Source: Rotaria sordida (lineage: Eukaryota > Rotifera > Eurotatoria > Philodinida > Philodinidae). From it: a stretch of 64,000 nucleotides of DNA. The notes below the pieces were generated by a model. That model made no database searches. It was not told the origin of the DNA and was given only the letters and a program-made list of their open reading frames with translations. Every line of letters begins with the position of its first letter. Within the stretch, counting starts at the first letter, position 1. The position numbers and the translations under genes are program-made. The DNA lies in NCBI GenBank assembly GCA_905250125.1, contig CAJNOL010001043.1, positions 20,032 to 84,031 on the forward strand. Reading direction: 5' to 3'. This document shows positions 45,629 through 59,095 of the stretch, in pieces.

Positions 45629-46229
45629 AATTCCAGTTTCGCCGAAAATGAAGTTCACCGATTCCATTATCGCCGAATGAATTTATCACTGAAAACGAAT
45701 ATAAGTTACAGTTAATCGGTCTTATAGACAATAATTATATTTTAGTTAATTACCTCATGATACCGAGTGAGATGGCTACCAAGTCAGTTGAATTGACGTC
45801 CAAGTCAGGTGGTTACCAAGTCAGACGGCTACCGAATCTTTTACCTTCCAAAAATGAATAATGTTAAACCAAACAACGATATAAAGTTTTTATGTACAAC
45901 ATCTTTGTTTACTATTCCTTGTTTTCTTTCACTAGTATGACGAAGTCTAAACTATAAACCTCCATCAAAGCATAAAGGCTATATTGACACCACCAGTCTT
46001 TTTCGTACAAATTAAGACATGAAATTTCTTCTAGTGGCATCTATTTAACCAATGAACAGATTTCTTCGGCATGATAACAATCTGAGTTGTTATTATGGAC
46101 TAATTAACTAAAATATAATTATTACCCATAAGACCGATTAACTGTAACTTATATTCGTTTTCGGTGATAAATTCATTCGGCGATAATAGAATCGGTGAGC
46201 TTCATTTTCGGCGAAGCTGGACTAAATCG
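45629..46229. mobile_element. Non-autonomous TIR element, ~0.6 kb
   Basis: Arms at 45629-45752 and 46100-46229 are inverted copies at about 90% by eye, sharing TTCGCCGAAAATGAAG, CACCGATTC-ATTATCGCCG, AATGAATTTATCAC-GAAAAC and GTTACAGTTAATCGGTCTTA. Outer ends resemble TAAATTCCAG and CTGGACTAAA. The 350-base centre contains a short triplicate with CTACCAAGTCAG (45775-45835) and no transposase. Confidence 0.8.
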
Positions 46230-48381
46230 TGGATAATGATACGTGCCATGGCGCTATCAAAATGTATTGCAAGTCTGATGACTAATACAATGATTTTACA
46301 TTTCAAAAAACATGTTACGATTCAGCCTCTGACAGAGTCATTTGTTTTCAATTAAACTTTATTATTATTTGAAGGAATGACTTTTTAATTAGAGTGCCAT
46401 CTTCTGAGAATTGCTTGAGTAGTTGAGTTGAACTTTCAGCAGCTTTCATCTTCTTAAAAAGCAAGAATTTTTGAAAAAAGCCTCGATACTGCAATACGTT
46501 CAGAGAAGTTTCGTCAAACAAAATACATTAAATCTGTAGAATTGAACCTGAAGGATGAAATTTGCTTTGCCGAACATCTGTTGTTGAATCTTAGTTATGT
46601 CTTTAACATTTTATATCATTTGAATGTATCTGTATTGAGATTGATTGTTAAACGGCAAGGAGGGCGAGAGGTTGAATAAAAAAGAAAGCTAGTTAGCACG
46701 GTTCCTCTGAAGCTTAAATATGGAACTTACATAGCGCCTTTAACCTCATTTATACTGACATAAAACTGTTTTCATATGTAGTCAATTAACAGCAAAATAA
46801 TCTGTCTTAGTTCGTTGTACATTTTGAAAAGCATATTTGACTTTTTTTCGTATTTTTTAAATTTAACTGTATTATCGTTTGAATCGCTGATTATCAATCA
46901 CGAATTGCTTTATAGCTAGTAGGTAACTATGCAACACTTTAGATAGAAAAATAATAGAGCTCAGTCACAAAAACAAATTTGTTATGGAAGACTTTCTTCT
47001 CAATTTTAAATCGTTTTTGCATTCTATTAGAAATTGGTTGATTAAATATCAAAATGATTACAACGGATTTGTGTCAAAGTAAAATTGATTCCTTTCGTGT
47101 TCTACGGATCGTTTCTTTGAACTAATGAAGATACTTGAGATGATCCAACATCCTTCTTACAGAAAAACAAGAAGATACGTATTATATTTTCGTTTATGTT
47201 TTACTAGTCAGATCGAACAAACTGTTAAGAAAAAAAGATTGATTCGTTAAGCTTCCGTTCTCTAATGCTCTCAATGAAATAATTTGCTTTTTCTCCGTCT
47301 GTTTTTCTATTTATTAAAATTTGATCGATATTGTTGAATTTTGAATATTGATTAAAATAGATATGACAAAGATTTGGATGGCTTCGAAAAAACGAATAAA
47401 CATAATGCACTTACTTCATTGTCGAAAGAATTTGTTTCTGATAAATTTTTATTTACACTGTGACAACTATGTAAAACAGTAAAAGAGTTATTTCAACATT
47501 GTCTTGTATGGATTTGGATAGAAGGCTATTTACAAATATCAAGATGCTTAAATGCAAAAATAATTTAGTTCACAGTATAAAAAATTAACAATTACCAAAG
47601 TGGTTGATAATGAGAAAAAAACCGAAATTGTTCGAATCTTTATTTTTGTAAGAATAAAGAAAATTCTGATGATTGATATGAATAGTATGAGCTTTTTTTT
47701 AAAGAAATTTTCTTTTGAGGACATTGCACATACATATTCGACAATCGTACGTGCACTTATCTTACGTCATGTGAATTTATTATATACACAAACCGTCTTC
47801 CATAATAAGCTAAATGGAATACTTTGTTAATTCTCTTTAATTTTATCGGTATTCCAATTTCTTCCTACTTCAATCAAGTACATAAATTCATGTGTATTTC
47901 TATCCCTCAAGCCAACATTTTTGTCTGCTTACTGGTACGTTTCGCGAATATGTTGAAGAACATGCAAAAGATGCAATAGTTTTCATCGACATGTTTCTTA
48001 AGTGTTCTACGTCGTACTTTAATGAAATCTTTCAGAAATAATTAAATTAACTCTTTTTCAAAGAGTTCATCGTGTCTATTTTGTTGATGTGGTCAAGTTA
48101 TGATTCGATCCTAATCTTAATAGTAGATCCTTGAGAAATGAAAGGATGAATTAAATATTGCTTTTTCACATCTTAGATAAAAAAGCCTAATTTATTTACT
48201 GAAGCTTCTTTTTCTTTTTTGTTCATTCCTTATCATTTTTTTCTTTGTATTATATCTTAGATAAATAGCGCTATAATGTCAAAAAGTACAAAATATAATT
48301 TAAAATTTAGGTGAAACTGTTTGACTTTATACCGTATTCATTAGATTTTCTATTATCACTCTCATCTAACGTTGAAAACTA
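46230..48381. other. Intergenic AT-rich stretch
   Basis: No supported genes, hairpins or transposon domains; several short frames only. Confidence 0.45.
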
Positions 48382-51300
48382 ATGAATTCAAACTCTCAAA
48401 TATTGAACTTGGATCCATTTGTATCGTATTATAGAAATTCGCTTTGCAATCTACAGACTACTAATAATGAATTATTGAAAGAAATTCTTCAGAAAAATCA
48501 TTCAACTGCATTCTACAGAGATCAAGTAATATTATGTTTACCAACGCATGATTTGCCTTCTGGCGAAAATGTTTATGTATCAATTGATGAATTTCGAGAG
48601 AAGATTCCATTAACAACTTACAAAGACTATACAGATTATATTGATCGAATGGTTATCGAGGGAGAAAAAAATGTTCTCTCGTCGGAAGATCCAGTTTATT
48701 ATAGTATGACTTCTGGAACCACGGCAAAGATTAAACTCCTTCCTGCGACATCAGTCACCATAAGAAAACTTAATGAATCATTTGTATTGGGATTTCATAT
48801 TGTCCGAAGATCATTTCCTTCTTCGTCATCTTCGTCTTTTAATCAACGAGTATTTACCTTACAAACAGGAAGAAAACCGAATATGTTTCCAACATCAAAA
48901 GATGGTATACCAATGGGTCCTATTAGTAATCGTATGTCAGCTATTGGATCGCTTTCTCGAAGCTTTCCATCGGTGCCTATTAATCATACTCTATCACTCG
49001 ACCTTGTTGTAGAAATTACCGATTTTGAGACGAGTATATTCGTTCAATTGGTTTTTGCGCTTGCAAATTTGAATATTTATAGCTACCAAGTTACATTTGC
49101 TTCCGGCTTCATTCATACTATCAATATCATTGAAAATTATTTTGAAGAAATTAGTCTTTGTATTTCGACTTCTAACTTCAAGCATAGTTCACTCGTTCAA
49201 AAGAATATTTCTGATCCGAATTTCATATCGATTTTAAATGAAAAATTAAATGAAGTAATAGTCGAACATGGAGGAGAGACATATGCATTGGAACGAGCTA
49301 AACATATTCGAAATGAATGTTCGAAAAAGAATGTTCCCGGTATTCTTCATCGTCTTTGGCCAAATTTAATGTTTGCTACAACAGCTATCGGAAGTACATT
49401 TGCAATATATAAACCTGATATTCAATTTTATTGTGGGGAACATTTGCCTTTAATCAATCACATGGTCTATGGATCAAGTGAAGGACGGTTTGGTTCTCTT
49501 GCAAGTATTCACACAGACGAGTATTTCCTATTACCAACACATGTATTTTTTGAATTCATCAAAGAAGAAGATATTGAACAAGTAAACCGTTTGAAATTTA
49601 AGTCTTGAGAAGAGCATACAATTTCTATATTCTCTGAGTGTAAGTGCCTATACTATTCAGCCGTCAAATCGCTTTTTGATGGAGTATGTGCTCAAACGAT
49701 AGACTTCTCGAAAGATATGGTGGATATATATTTTTTGACTTGTTTTTGCGGTACACATAGAAAGAAAGTTGCATCTTTCATCGTTAACAAAAAGAAGAAG
49801 AAAACGCATCAAACTAGATGTTATAAAATATTTTGGCTTGGCTTTTTCGAGGGTTATCAATCTAGCTTTTTGGAAATCAATGTACTCTGATAGGTGACTA
49901 TAGTAATTTTGAAGTTATTAGTGATGCCTTTTAATAACCTATTGAAGAGATACAAGATTAGAGAAAACTTTGGCTTTTCGATTTTAGCATGTAGAAGTTA
50001 AAAACATTAATACTCGAAAATTTAGGCTAGTAGTTTTTCTATATTAATATATATGAAAACAATCACATCGAAACTCTTTCACATATTATCATCAACCAGT
50101 TTTACGAGACTTTTCTTTTCGAAAATTGATAAAAAAAAAAGATCTCAAAAAAACATTTGGAGAAATCCATTATATATATTTTTTTAATTTATTGTCATCT
50201 AATCTTTCTAATGATACAAAAAACAGATTTCTATCTTTTATACTACAGAACCAATTCAAGAAACATTCATTCACTTTATTCTTCAAAAAAAAATGCATTT
50301 TTATAGCTATACTAGTAACAGTAATAATTGTTGTGTATCTCTCTTCCTAGAATACCTAGAAAACCAAACTATTGTAGATTGTTGAAGAATTGATTGAAAT
50401 CTACTGTTTGAGCACATACTAAATTAAAAAGTGATTTAGCATCTGAATATATTCTCTTGTGAATGATTTATATAGGCAAGATTCATATCAATTCTTAGTG
50501 ATGACGTTGATATTGTAAGGATGTTTTCATTAGGAAATTTTATAACCGAACTGCTTTTTTTTGAATTATTTCTTATAAATAATTCGCATTTGAGTAGACA
50601 ACACTCTTTCGATATTTGAAATACGTATTTCATACTAACAGTAATGCAAACAAATTTGCGATATAATTACTTCTTGTATTCGACTTTTTCTTTAGGCACA
50701 ACCAAAAACTCTTCTGATCTCAGAGATCGAACCAGGACATCGATATGAATTAGTGTGTACGACTGATGCAGGATTGGTTCGATACAGAATGGGAGATGTA
50801 GTCAATTGCACACGATTTCTTTGTCGAGCCGATGATTTGGTTCCATTACCCACAGAACCGGTAGAGATTCCACGAATTCCTCTCATTTCTCTTGCATATC
50901 GTGTTGGATCACTTTTGGATGTATTTGGAGAGAAAACAAATGAAGTACATTTAATGAATGCTCTTCAACAGACTGTTCATCAATGGAAAAGTCAAGGAAT
51001 ACCAGTTGACTTTTGTGATTTCACGTCATATCCAAAATTAGATGCATCTCCGGCTAAATATGTTATCTTTCTCGAATTGTCTGAAGATCAAAAATGCAAG
51101 ATTAATGCGCAACAACTTCAAATTCTTAAGAGTACCGCTAGTGAAGAAGTCAATCGACAACTTAGTAAAGCTAACGAAGTGTATGAAAAAGTTCAACATT
51201 TTAAGGTTCTTGATCGACTTGATTGTATTCTTGTTCGAAGTGGAACATTTTCAACTTTCTTACGGAAATTCTTATGGACCAGTCGTTCTAGTCCTACGCA

Positions 51301-51382
51301 AATTAAACCTCATCGTCTGTTAAAGAATGAAGAACATATTCGATTCTTTTATGACAATCAAATAGATACATCATTGTCTTAA
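48382..51382 (+). CDS. GH3-family acyl-acid amido synthetase
   Basis: Two exons (48382-49581 and 50696-51382) join in phase 0 across a 1,114-base intron (GTAAAC...TTTAG) to give 628 aa, near the ~600 of plant and bacterial GH3 enzymes. Adenylation motifs are in order: YYSMTSGTTAKIKLLP (motif I, from ~residue 106), VYGSSEGRFG (motif II, ~362), and TTDAGLVRYRMGDVV (motif III, YRxGD at ~430). GH3 proteins activate a carboxylic acid with ATP and join it to an amino acid; in plants the substrates are jasmonate, auxin and benzoates. A metazoan copy is unusual and suggests horizontal gene transfer, after which introns were gained. The N-terminus has no signal peptide, so it is cytosolic. The substrate here is unknown. 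There are no stops, so it looks functional. Confidence 0.82.
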
Positions 51383-51704
51383 TTATGACTACGATCAAAT
51401 TAGTTTTCGATTGATTTATTAGTAATTTTTTTTTAAAATTAAATATTGATTCGCTTAAATTAATAAATGCTTAGTGGTATTTTTGATAAAACGTTATCCT
51501 TAAAACATACATTCGATTGATTAATAAATAATACTAAATATGTCTAGTTACCGCGATCATTTTGGATATAAAATTCCATCAACTGACTCTACACTTAAGA
51601 CGAATATTGAATTAAGTATATTAGTAGTAAAGTGATTTGAATTGCTATCATAAAAATTTCATCTAATAAGTCTTCTAGATAAGTGACAAGCAAAAACATC
51701 AAAT

Positions 51705-51793
51705 GAGGGTGTGGGTGTGGGTAGGTGTGGATGTAGGTGGAGTGTGGATATCTCTTTTAGAAAACGCGCACCCACACCCACACCCACACCTTC
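51705..51793. repeat. TGTGGG-type hairpin element 15
   Basis: AGGGTGTGGGTGTGGGTAGG arm, an ~30-base loop with TATCTCTTTTAGAAAACG, then CGCACCCACACCCACACCCA. It lies between two convergent genes (GH3 and the IAP). Confidence 0.9.
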
Positions 51794-51973
51794 TGCAAAA
51801 GAACTCTAGAAAATCTGACGCTTGTTATTCTCAATTATTAAAGTCTGTAGTGGTGGATTGTCTGTAATGGGAGGGTGTCTGTAATGGGGAGGGGGGGAAC
51901 CTGAAAAATCACGACTTAAAACATACATTCATTATGATTTTCTTCGAAAATATATGTGAGTTTCATAAAAATG

Positions 51974-54294
51974 TTAAATGTAAACGCGAACGAATGCTTC
52001 TATCTCTCGTCGACATATTGGACACGATCGTAATGAATGACCACACGGGACACATGTAGCAAGATGTCCACATGGAATACAAGCGAGACGTTTCTCTTCA
52101 CTCATGCATATTGCGCAAGGATTTGTTAACGTGGTAGCATTTGTTTGCATGGGCTCGGCAGATGTTATTGTAGGATTTGACTTTGCTGTTGTTGTACAAT
52201 CCTTGGAGTTCGATTCGATGTTTGATGATTGTGATGTTACACTCATTTCGACATTAGAACTATCCGATGGCGCTGCCACGAGCGATCGCACAGGAGATGG
52301 TATCAATGCAGATGCAGCAGCACGTGCTTCTAGAAAATAGTCACATCATAGTCGTTATCTATAGGTTACTTTTTTTTCGGAACTTACCAGCTTGTTCACT
52401 CTCACAAATTTGTCTCATTCGTATACTTGGTACAATGATATTTTCTTTTTTGCCATTAATATGATCTATTTGCTTTTGTAGAATAATACAAGCCATTAGT
52501 AGATCACTATCAGTTTCAAAATCATCCTCTGAAATAAAAAAATTAAACAATTAACAAATGCTTGTTTTTTATACGTTATATAGAGGATATTTCAACATAC
52601 GTTTCAGTCGTAACTGATCTTCCCAGCATCGTTTGATTATCGATAACTTAAAGTTTTGATCCAACAATCGTTGAGAAATTGGCAAATCCAAACGAGCAGC
52701 GACAAAACGTGACAATGCACTTTCATTAGTTATTTGTAATTTTTGAGTACTCGGATTCGTATTATTCGTCGGATCACTAGCTTGAGCGCGCTCTAAAACA
52801 AAAATAGACAACATCATATATGCATTGTCTTTCGAAGATCGAATGAAAATAATCCTCACATGGCCTTTTTAACCAAGTATTTTTCAATCATTTTCAATTC
52901 AACAATTTGATGATGTTTCACATACCTCGTGCAGCTCGTTTTGATTCCTGAATTTTTCGATAGAGATCATCTCCACAAAGTTGTTTGGCATAGGCACAGT
53001 AAGGAAACCATCTCGCATGCTCTATCGTTGGATTATCATTTGCGCCCCAGTTTTGAAGCGATCCATTGCAATAAAAACAAGTAACAATCGTTTTATTGCC
53101 TGTGTAGAAGAATCCAGCACGAACAAGATCATCTACAGCAGGTAAAGTTTCTTTAGGCCAATTAGCAAATGTTGCATGCCGCTTCGGTATTTCTATAAAA
53201 CCACTATGGCAAGCCACTGTAACCACAATTTCATTCGAACGAATTGTATCGTCAGCAGCATTTGCTGATGAACAGTTACTAGAGAAATTTTCATTCAGGA
53301 TCGATATAGATGTAGTTTCGCGTTGTGTTAACTTTCCCATTACATAAGGACACTTGGGTGATAATGTTTTATGTATTTCGCATGGATCATCTGCATGTGG
53401 TGTCCATTGTTGACAAATAATGTTACAATAGACACAGATCACTCGATCGCCAACATTACAATTGAAAAATCCAGCATCGATCATTTGTGCTCGAGATGGC
53501 GAATCTCGATGTGGCCAGTTTGAGAAAGTACGACGACGTACTTGTTTAAGCATATCTACTTCTGTAAATGTATATGAATCAGTTATGTAATTCGATATTT
53601 CAACTTTTTGGCGCTTGGAAGGTATCTCTTGTTCGCTTAAATTTGAAGTTATTTTATTTTGCAGAGTCACTAGCGCCGGCAGATTAGATAGCTGAGAGAC
53701 TATCTTCGATGGTCGTATAGAACAGATATATGGACAGTTTGGACTGCGTTCCGAGTGAATAGAGAACGGATTCATATTGAGTGTCCAATCAGAGACTTCC
53801 AGTTGACAGTTATCACACCGAGCTGTATCCCTAATAAAGGTATATCTAAACCCAGCTGCCTGCATAGCATTTACCGAATGAACACCTGGCTTTGTGGACA
53901 AAGTTCGGCACAATTCCAAAGTTTTACGATAGTTATCCAGACATGATTGTGTTGATTTAATACTACTGGATACCTGTAAGTCCGGTGGAATCCTATCAGA
54001 AGTTTTCGAAGTGTAACAATCGGATCCGATTGGGCTTTCACAACTCCCAACAGAATCTCCTCGGACTTCGTCGGATGTAGACGACATTACACTCGATTTT
54101 TTATGGTCATTACAATCGGGTTGCTTGCTTTGGATAGGAGAATTTATCGGCGAGAGATTTCTTTTTAAATTGGTACTAGATTGATCTTGCGATAAGTGTA
54201 ATGATTTTTTAGTATCTGGTATCGAAGAGTCATTCATTATTTTTTTCGTTAAGATCTGATGATTGGCTTCAGAAACAAGCGGGTTGAGTATCAT
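51974..54294 (-). CDS. Inhibitor of apoptosis protein, three BIR domains and a C-terminal RING
   Basis: Four exons (54294-52926, 52792-52601, 52528-52388, 52329-51974) with introns of 133, 72 and 58 bases splice to 685 aa, each join leaving one base in the same phase. A Ser-rich N-terminus is followed by BIR1 (zinc ligands C160, C163, H180, C187), BIR2 (RRRTFSNWPH; C287, C290, H308, C315) and BIR3 (RHATFANWPKETLP; C406, C409, H426, C433). A helical linker and a C3HC4 RING (NPCAICMSEEKRLACIPCGH, RSCPICRREIEAFV) form the C-terminus. This is the BIRC2/3/XIAP layout without a recognisable CARD. Family members bind caspases or IAP-binding motifs and ubiquitinate targets in the cytosol. All zinc ligands read as intact. 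Confidence 0.88.
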
Positions 54295-56642
54295 CTTTTA
54301 TCATAAACTTATAGGCTGCAGTGATGAAAGCAATATGAGGAACATAGAATAAATCTATGGATGAAATTCTTGTCTAAAAAATGTTTATAGACACTCATGA
54401 TCATTATGTATTATCTTTCTTGCACAAAGGAATATTCGAGAGAAAAAGAAAAACTAATCTTCGTCACATCATAAATAGGCGGAGACAAACAGAAGTATAC
54501 GAGTATCGTGTCATTATAATAAAAATGACATGTTGATAAGTATCCTGCTTGAGTAAAACGAAACTTTTGTTGTTAAGACCAATCTTCGGTCCACAACATT
54601 TTTGGCACGTAACTATGTGAAAATAACAAGTAAAATATGAACAATTACCCTAGCTGTATTATATTCTCAACCCGCGTATTTAGATCAAGTCAAGCCTGTT
54701 GGTGGCGAAAATCATAAGTCTAAGATCTCGCGAAACAAATCGTAAAGATTCATTTAAATTTTTAATTCCGATATTGTTATTGAGACTACATTCGAATGGC
54801 TTTTATAAAAAGAAATAACGACCAACTGTAAGTGTCTTCAAAGAATATGAAAGCAGCTGAGTTTAAGTTTGAAATAGAAGTGACACTTTATGTTTACTTT
54901 TTACAAGTAAATACTTTTTATTCAACTTAAAGAACGATTAATTCTCACGCTTGAAAGAAATGCAATCAGTCTGATCGTATTAAAATTTTATGCTCTTTCT
55001 TTTAATATATGGTTTACAATATATGAAAGTTTGGCATCGTGAATAAGAAAATACTTACTTCTAAAAAATGAAGTAAATGTACTACCCGTAGCTTTAAGCT
55101 ATAGTCCTTAACTTTGTTAAAACCTGAAGAAAATCTCACTGTGATTCTCTCGAGGCCTTAGACCTATGCTTTTCGTCATGAGCATACTTGACTTGATTCT
55201 AAAGGCGGATATCGAAAAATCAGGCCTTGAAAAAATTCTAATAATCTCATATGAAAACACAGCAATAAAAAAGTTACATTTTATCTAAAACTACACAATA
55301 TTGTTAGGATGGTAGCTCATATAGAACCTATTCTCTGAAAATGGTTACTTGCCCAGTATGTTATCTGTTGAAAGGTGTTCTTATCGATGGTAGTTCTGTT
55401 TTGTGCATGATGTGAGAGCAGAACACCTTTTTTTATAGTGTTTTATAACTGGAAGGTTCCGTTTACCATTTTTCTTCGTCATTATTGACTTTGCGTCACT
55501 AGGAAGTCAGATTTGTTTCAATTGCTATGACGATTATAAATAATGTATGTTATGTAATGTCTTTTGAAAAAAATTTTTCATAATCTTTTTCTTTGCATTA
55601 AATTTTACCAACATAACATACATAATACTTATCTTTTATCGTCAAAAATGTCAAGTATCAGATTACTTGAATAAAGCAACGCGATATAATTACACATACA
55701 GTATAAAAAGCCTAAGGAAAAAAGAAAAAACCTAGGTTCGTATGCAATCATTTGATTTATTTTATGTCATAAATTTTCATGATGGAGTGAGACAACAGAA
55801 TTCGATAGTATTTACCTTACTTCAGCATAAAATTACCGTTTAGGATATCATCGAACCGATGTATCGTACTTTCGTCGATGTAATTCAATTTTCTTCTGAA
55901 TATTAAATATTACGATGGAACGTCCTTGATTTTACCGGGCTGTATCCTTTCTGTTCTCTGCATGACAATGGAAATCTTATTGTCACATTTTTGCGTAAGA
56001 TATTACACAAACTTTAATAGCATACTCAACTTGCGATCAGAGCCTCCCTACATCTTATTTATTCCTCCATAGAGAAGCAGAATACCCTCTTCGAAATGGC
56101 GCTAAACAACTTGCTCAAAAAGTAACATGTCGTAAAGACAGGTGTGTTATGTAGACCATCTCGACAAAAAAAGATGCTCACGCGAATCTCAACAGAACGA
56201 CAATAAACTCCAACGAAACATGTGGATGCTACGTTAGACATTGATATTGTTGTTGGTTACTCTGCACAGAGCGCATGAAATTGTCGTTATTTATAAAATA
56301 TTACCAATCGTTACTAATGCGTTTTGCCTTATCTGAGTAGTGAGTGAGCGCTGTGTTTTTAAAAGTTGGAAGAAACCAACTAACAGCAATCAACAAAGTG
56401 CACCTTTCTGTATTTGCTTATCAGACTTCTCTGCGCAAATGGAAAGAATACTTCAAGTGCATCTTATTCAAACACGTTTTTTTTTCATAAAGAAGAACAA
56501 GACAAAAGCATGTACGTCAATTAAGTTTTGTTTGTTCTATGCAGACAACTAAATCGATTGAAAAAAATACTCTAGCTTTGTTACTTCATTACTCACAAAC
56601 AATACACTTCCAATAGAAAATCGACCAGTATGTTAGGCGGAG

Positions 56643-56704
56643 CGGATGTGGGTGTGGGTGTGAATATCAATCTTGTGATCATTCACGTCAACACCCACAC
56701 CCTT
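56643..56704. repeat. TGTGGG-type hairpin element 16
   Basis: CGGATGTGGGTGTGGGTGTG arm, loop AATATCAATCTTGTGATC, then ATTCACGTCAACACCCACAC and CCTT. The arm is regular and telomere-like. Confidence 0.88.
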
Positions 56705-58229
56705 GTCTCTCTCCTGACTTCTCTCTCCTCCTCTGCTTCCTTTTTCGCACATAAGCTTGCGTTCTATGTGGAGCAGACATAACTGGAGTGATCTAGTGGT
56801 GTAATAAACCATCTATACATAGAGTGGCAGTAACACTACTCTTCCAGTTTGTCATTATTGATCACAACAAAATACATATTGCAATAGTAGCGAAACAGTA
56901 TATCATCTCTCTCGCATCTTCGATACATGTAGAATTTTGAAATTTTAATCTAATTGTAATCGCTAAAATTTCTCACTGGATACGATCCAGAAACAGCCTA
57001 AATCGACTCGATATCATGTGCTTAAAAGCTTTCTTCATGAAACTTTTTTTTACTCGAGCTACTTTTCGAGAGATTTCGTCCAGAAAGACGAATATATCAA
57101 TCGATCAAATTCATTCCATCGCTGCACTCTTTGACCAATGATTATATAGAGGAGCGAAAAGGCTGTGTTTTGTGACAAGCTTCCGCTAAGTGTTGCATGT
57201 AACAAATCAGAACACGTCTACTATTCTATGAATAAGAACTTTTTGCTTTCATGTGAAAATCTTAGACTTAAATGGAGTATGTCGAGATTTAAACAATTTA
57301 TTTTTGGTGCGTCTATGCCATTGAAAAATAACTATTAAAAGTTCTTGAGTTCATTTCTATGTTACCCTTCGAAAATGGAAATCGAGTCTTCTACTGCTGG
57401 CACTCTCAGTGACATCTAAGCATAGAAAAAGTTACTCTGTTTAACGTGATTTACACTAAGACTGTTTTATGCATAAGAGGTATTTCAGTCAAGACAATCG
57501 ATTGTATATTCTGAGTATCATCAAATGGAGCTCTCTTACAATTATTTCATGGTCATAAAAATGCTACATGCCTATGTCTCATCATTTTTTTCTTGTTTGT
57601 AGCCACTCTTTACTTTTTATTTTAATTTTATTACTAGTCTAATAATGTTGAAAACTAAATATACTTACATGCTAAGTAATACTGGAGTGTACAATTTTTT
57701 TTTGTGTGCTTGTAACATGTTTTACCGTGTATTTAATACTAAAATCATTATTTGGTTTTTACCCATCAACGTATATTCATGTGAATCAACGAAGCATGAC
57801 TTTTCATTACATTGACGGCTTTTTCCATCCATGTGTTCGTCATTATATATATTTCATTTTTCATATGTTCTCCCTTTTCTTAATTTATATTTACGTTTCG
57901 TGTTGTTGCGATGAGTAAATATACATTCGTAGTTACATTCACGTAAATTTGAGTCGTAATGATTCATTGGATTTTGAACTTTATTATAATATATGTAAAT
58001 ATCTTCTATTGTAAAATGTAAAATCTTTTATTAAACATATAATTATACAAGCAGTATCGAAAGCTTGTAAATAAGAAATGAAAGATTTCATGTATATTTT
58101 TTACTTAATCTTTCAGTTTATCAGAAACTCTATTTACAATCCAAGCTTAATTAACTGAATTCAAAGGATATATAGCGAATCTGATTTAAGAAGATTCAGA
58201 CATGTCGAGAGATTAACGATGAAATTAGC

Positions 58230-58272
58230 AGGATGTGGATGTCCGGATCTATTTATATTTACCCACATCCAG
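58230..58272. repeat. TGTGGG-type hairpin element 17, minimal
   Basis: AGGATGTGGATGTCC, an ~18-base loop, then TTACCCACATCCAG. This is the smallest paired copy: one or two units per arm but with both conserved ends. Confidence 0.65.
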
Positions 58273-59022
58273 TTAAGTGAATAATGGAGAAATGGTCATT
58301 AAAATGCATTCCGGTTCGTACATAAACCATTTTGATCATTTTATAATGACTAAGTCTATTTTTTCGAAGTTTTGTGTTGATTTAAATATGCTGATAGTTT
58401 CTAAAAGTTATATAATTTACTGTAGTCTTTGCTTAACGAGCGCTCATACTTTACACAACAGTCAAGAATATAATTCGAAATTTACACTAAAAGTCGATGA
58501 AATTTTCGATCTTGATGAAATCAAACTTAGGAGTAGTCAGAAACAGTTATTTTTTCATAATTTTTAACAATTCTCAAATTTGCATGAATCGTACTCTTCA
58601 TAACATTCACTGTACCGAGTGTCTCAAAAGTTCCTTCCTGAAAGTTTTTTCGTTTCATTTCACCACAGTTGAACTTCATCGATTCATTTTTTTTGTATAA
58701 TAGATAAATACATACAGTTTTTATTTCCACAGACGAATTTCACAAGCATTGTTCAAAGCTAAGGCGCTTAACAAAAATACAAAAAATTGACCTGTTGTCT
58801 CTTTCCAGAAAAAACTCATGGATGATGTGTGTTTTAATTGTTCGAATTTTGATTTGAAACTATTTATTTCGTTTTCATAAAGGTATACCGAAATAAAATT
58901 CCATGAAAAGACTGTTCAAGTATTGAAAAATTTAAAGATTTGAATCATTCAACAACTAGAAGCAATTAAAGAAGAAATACTACATAATGGTTTTCCTAAA
59001 AAGAGAAAACAAACTAAACTTT

Positions 59023-59095
59023 TAGTGTGGGTGCAGGTGTGGATGGGGTGTTGGTGGAGGTGTTGGTATTCTGTTGATCGACACTCACAGCCTTC
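59023..59095. repeat. TGTGGG-type hairpin element 18, degenerate
   Basis: AGTGTGGGTGCAGGTGTGGA arm to GGAGGTGTTGG, then ACACTCACAGCC as a short C-rich side. Confidence 0.55.
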
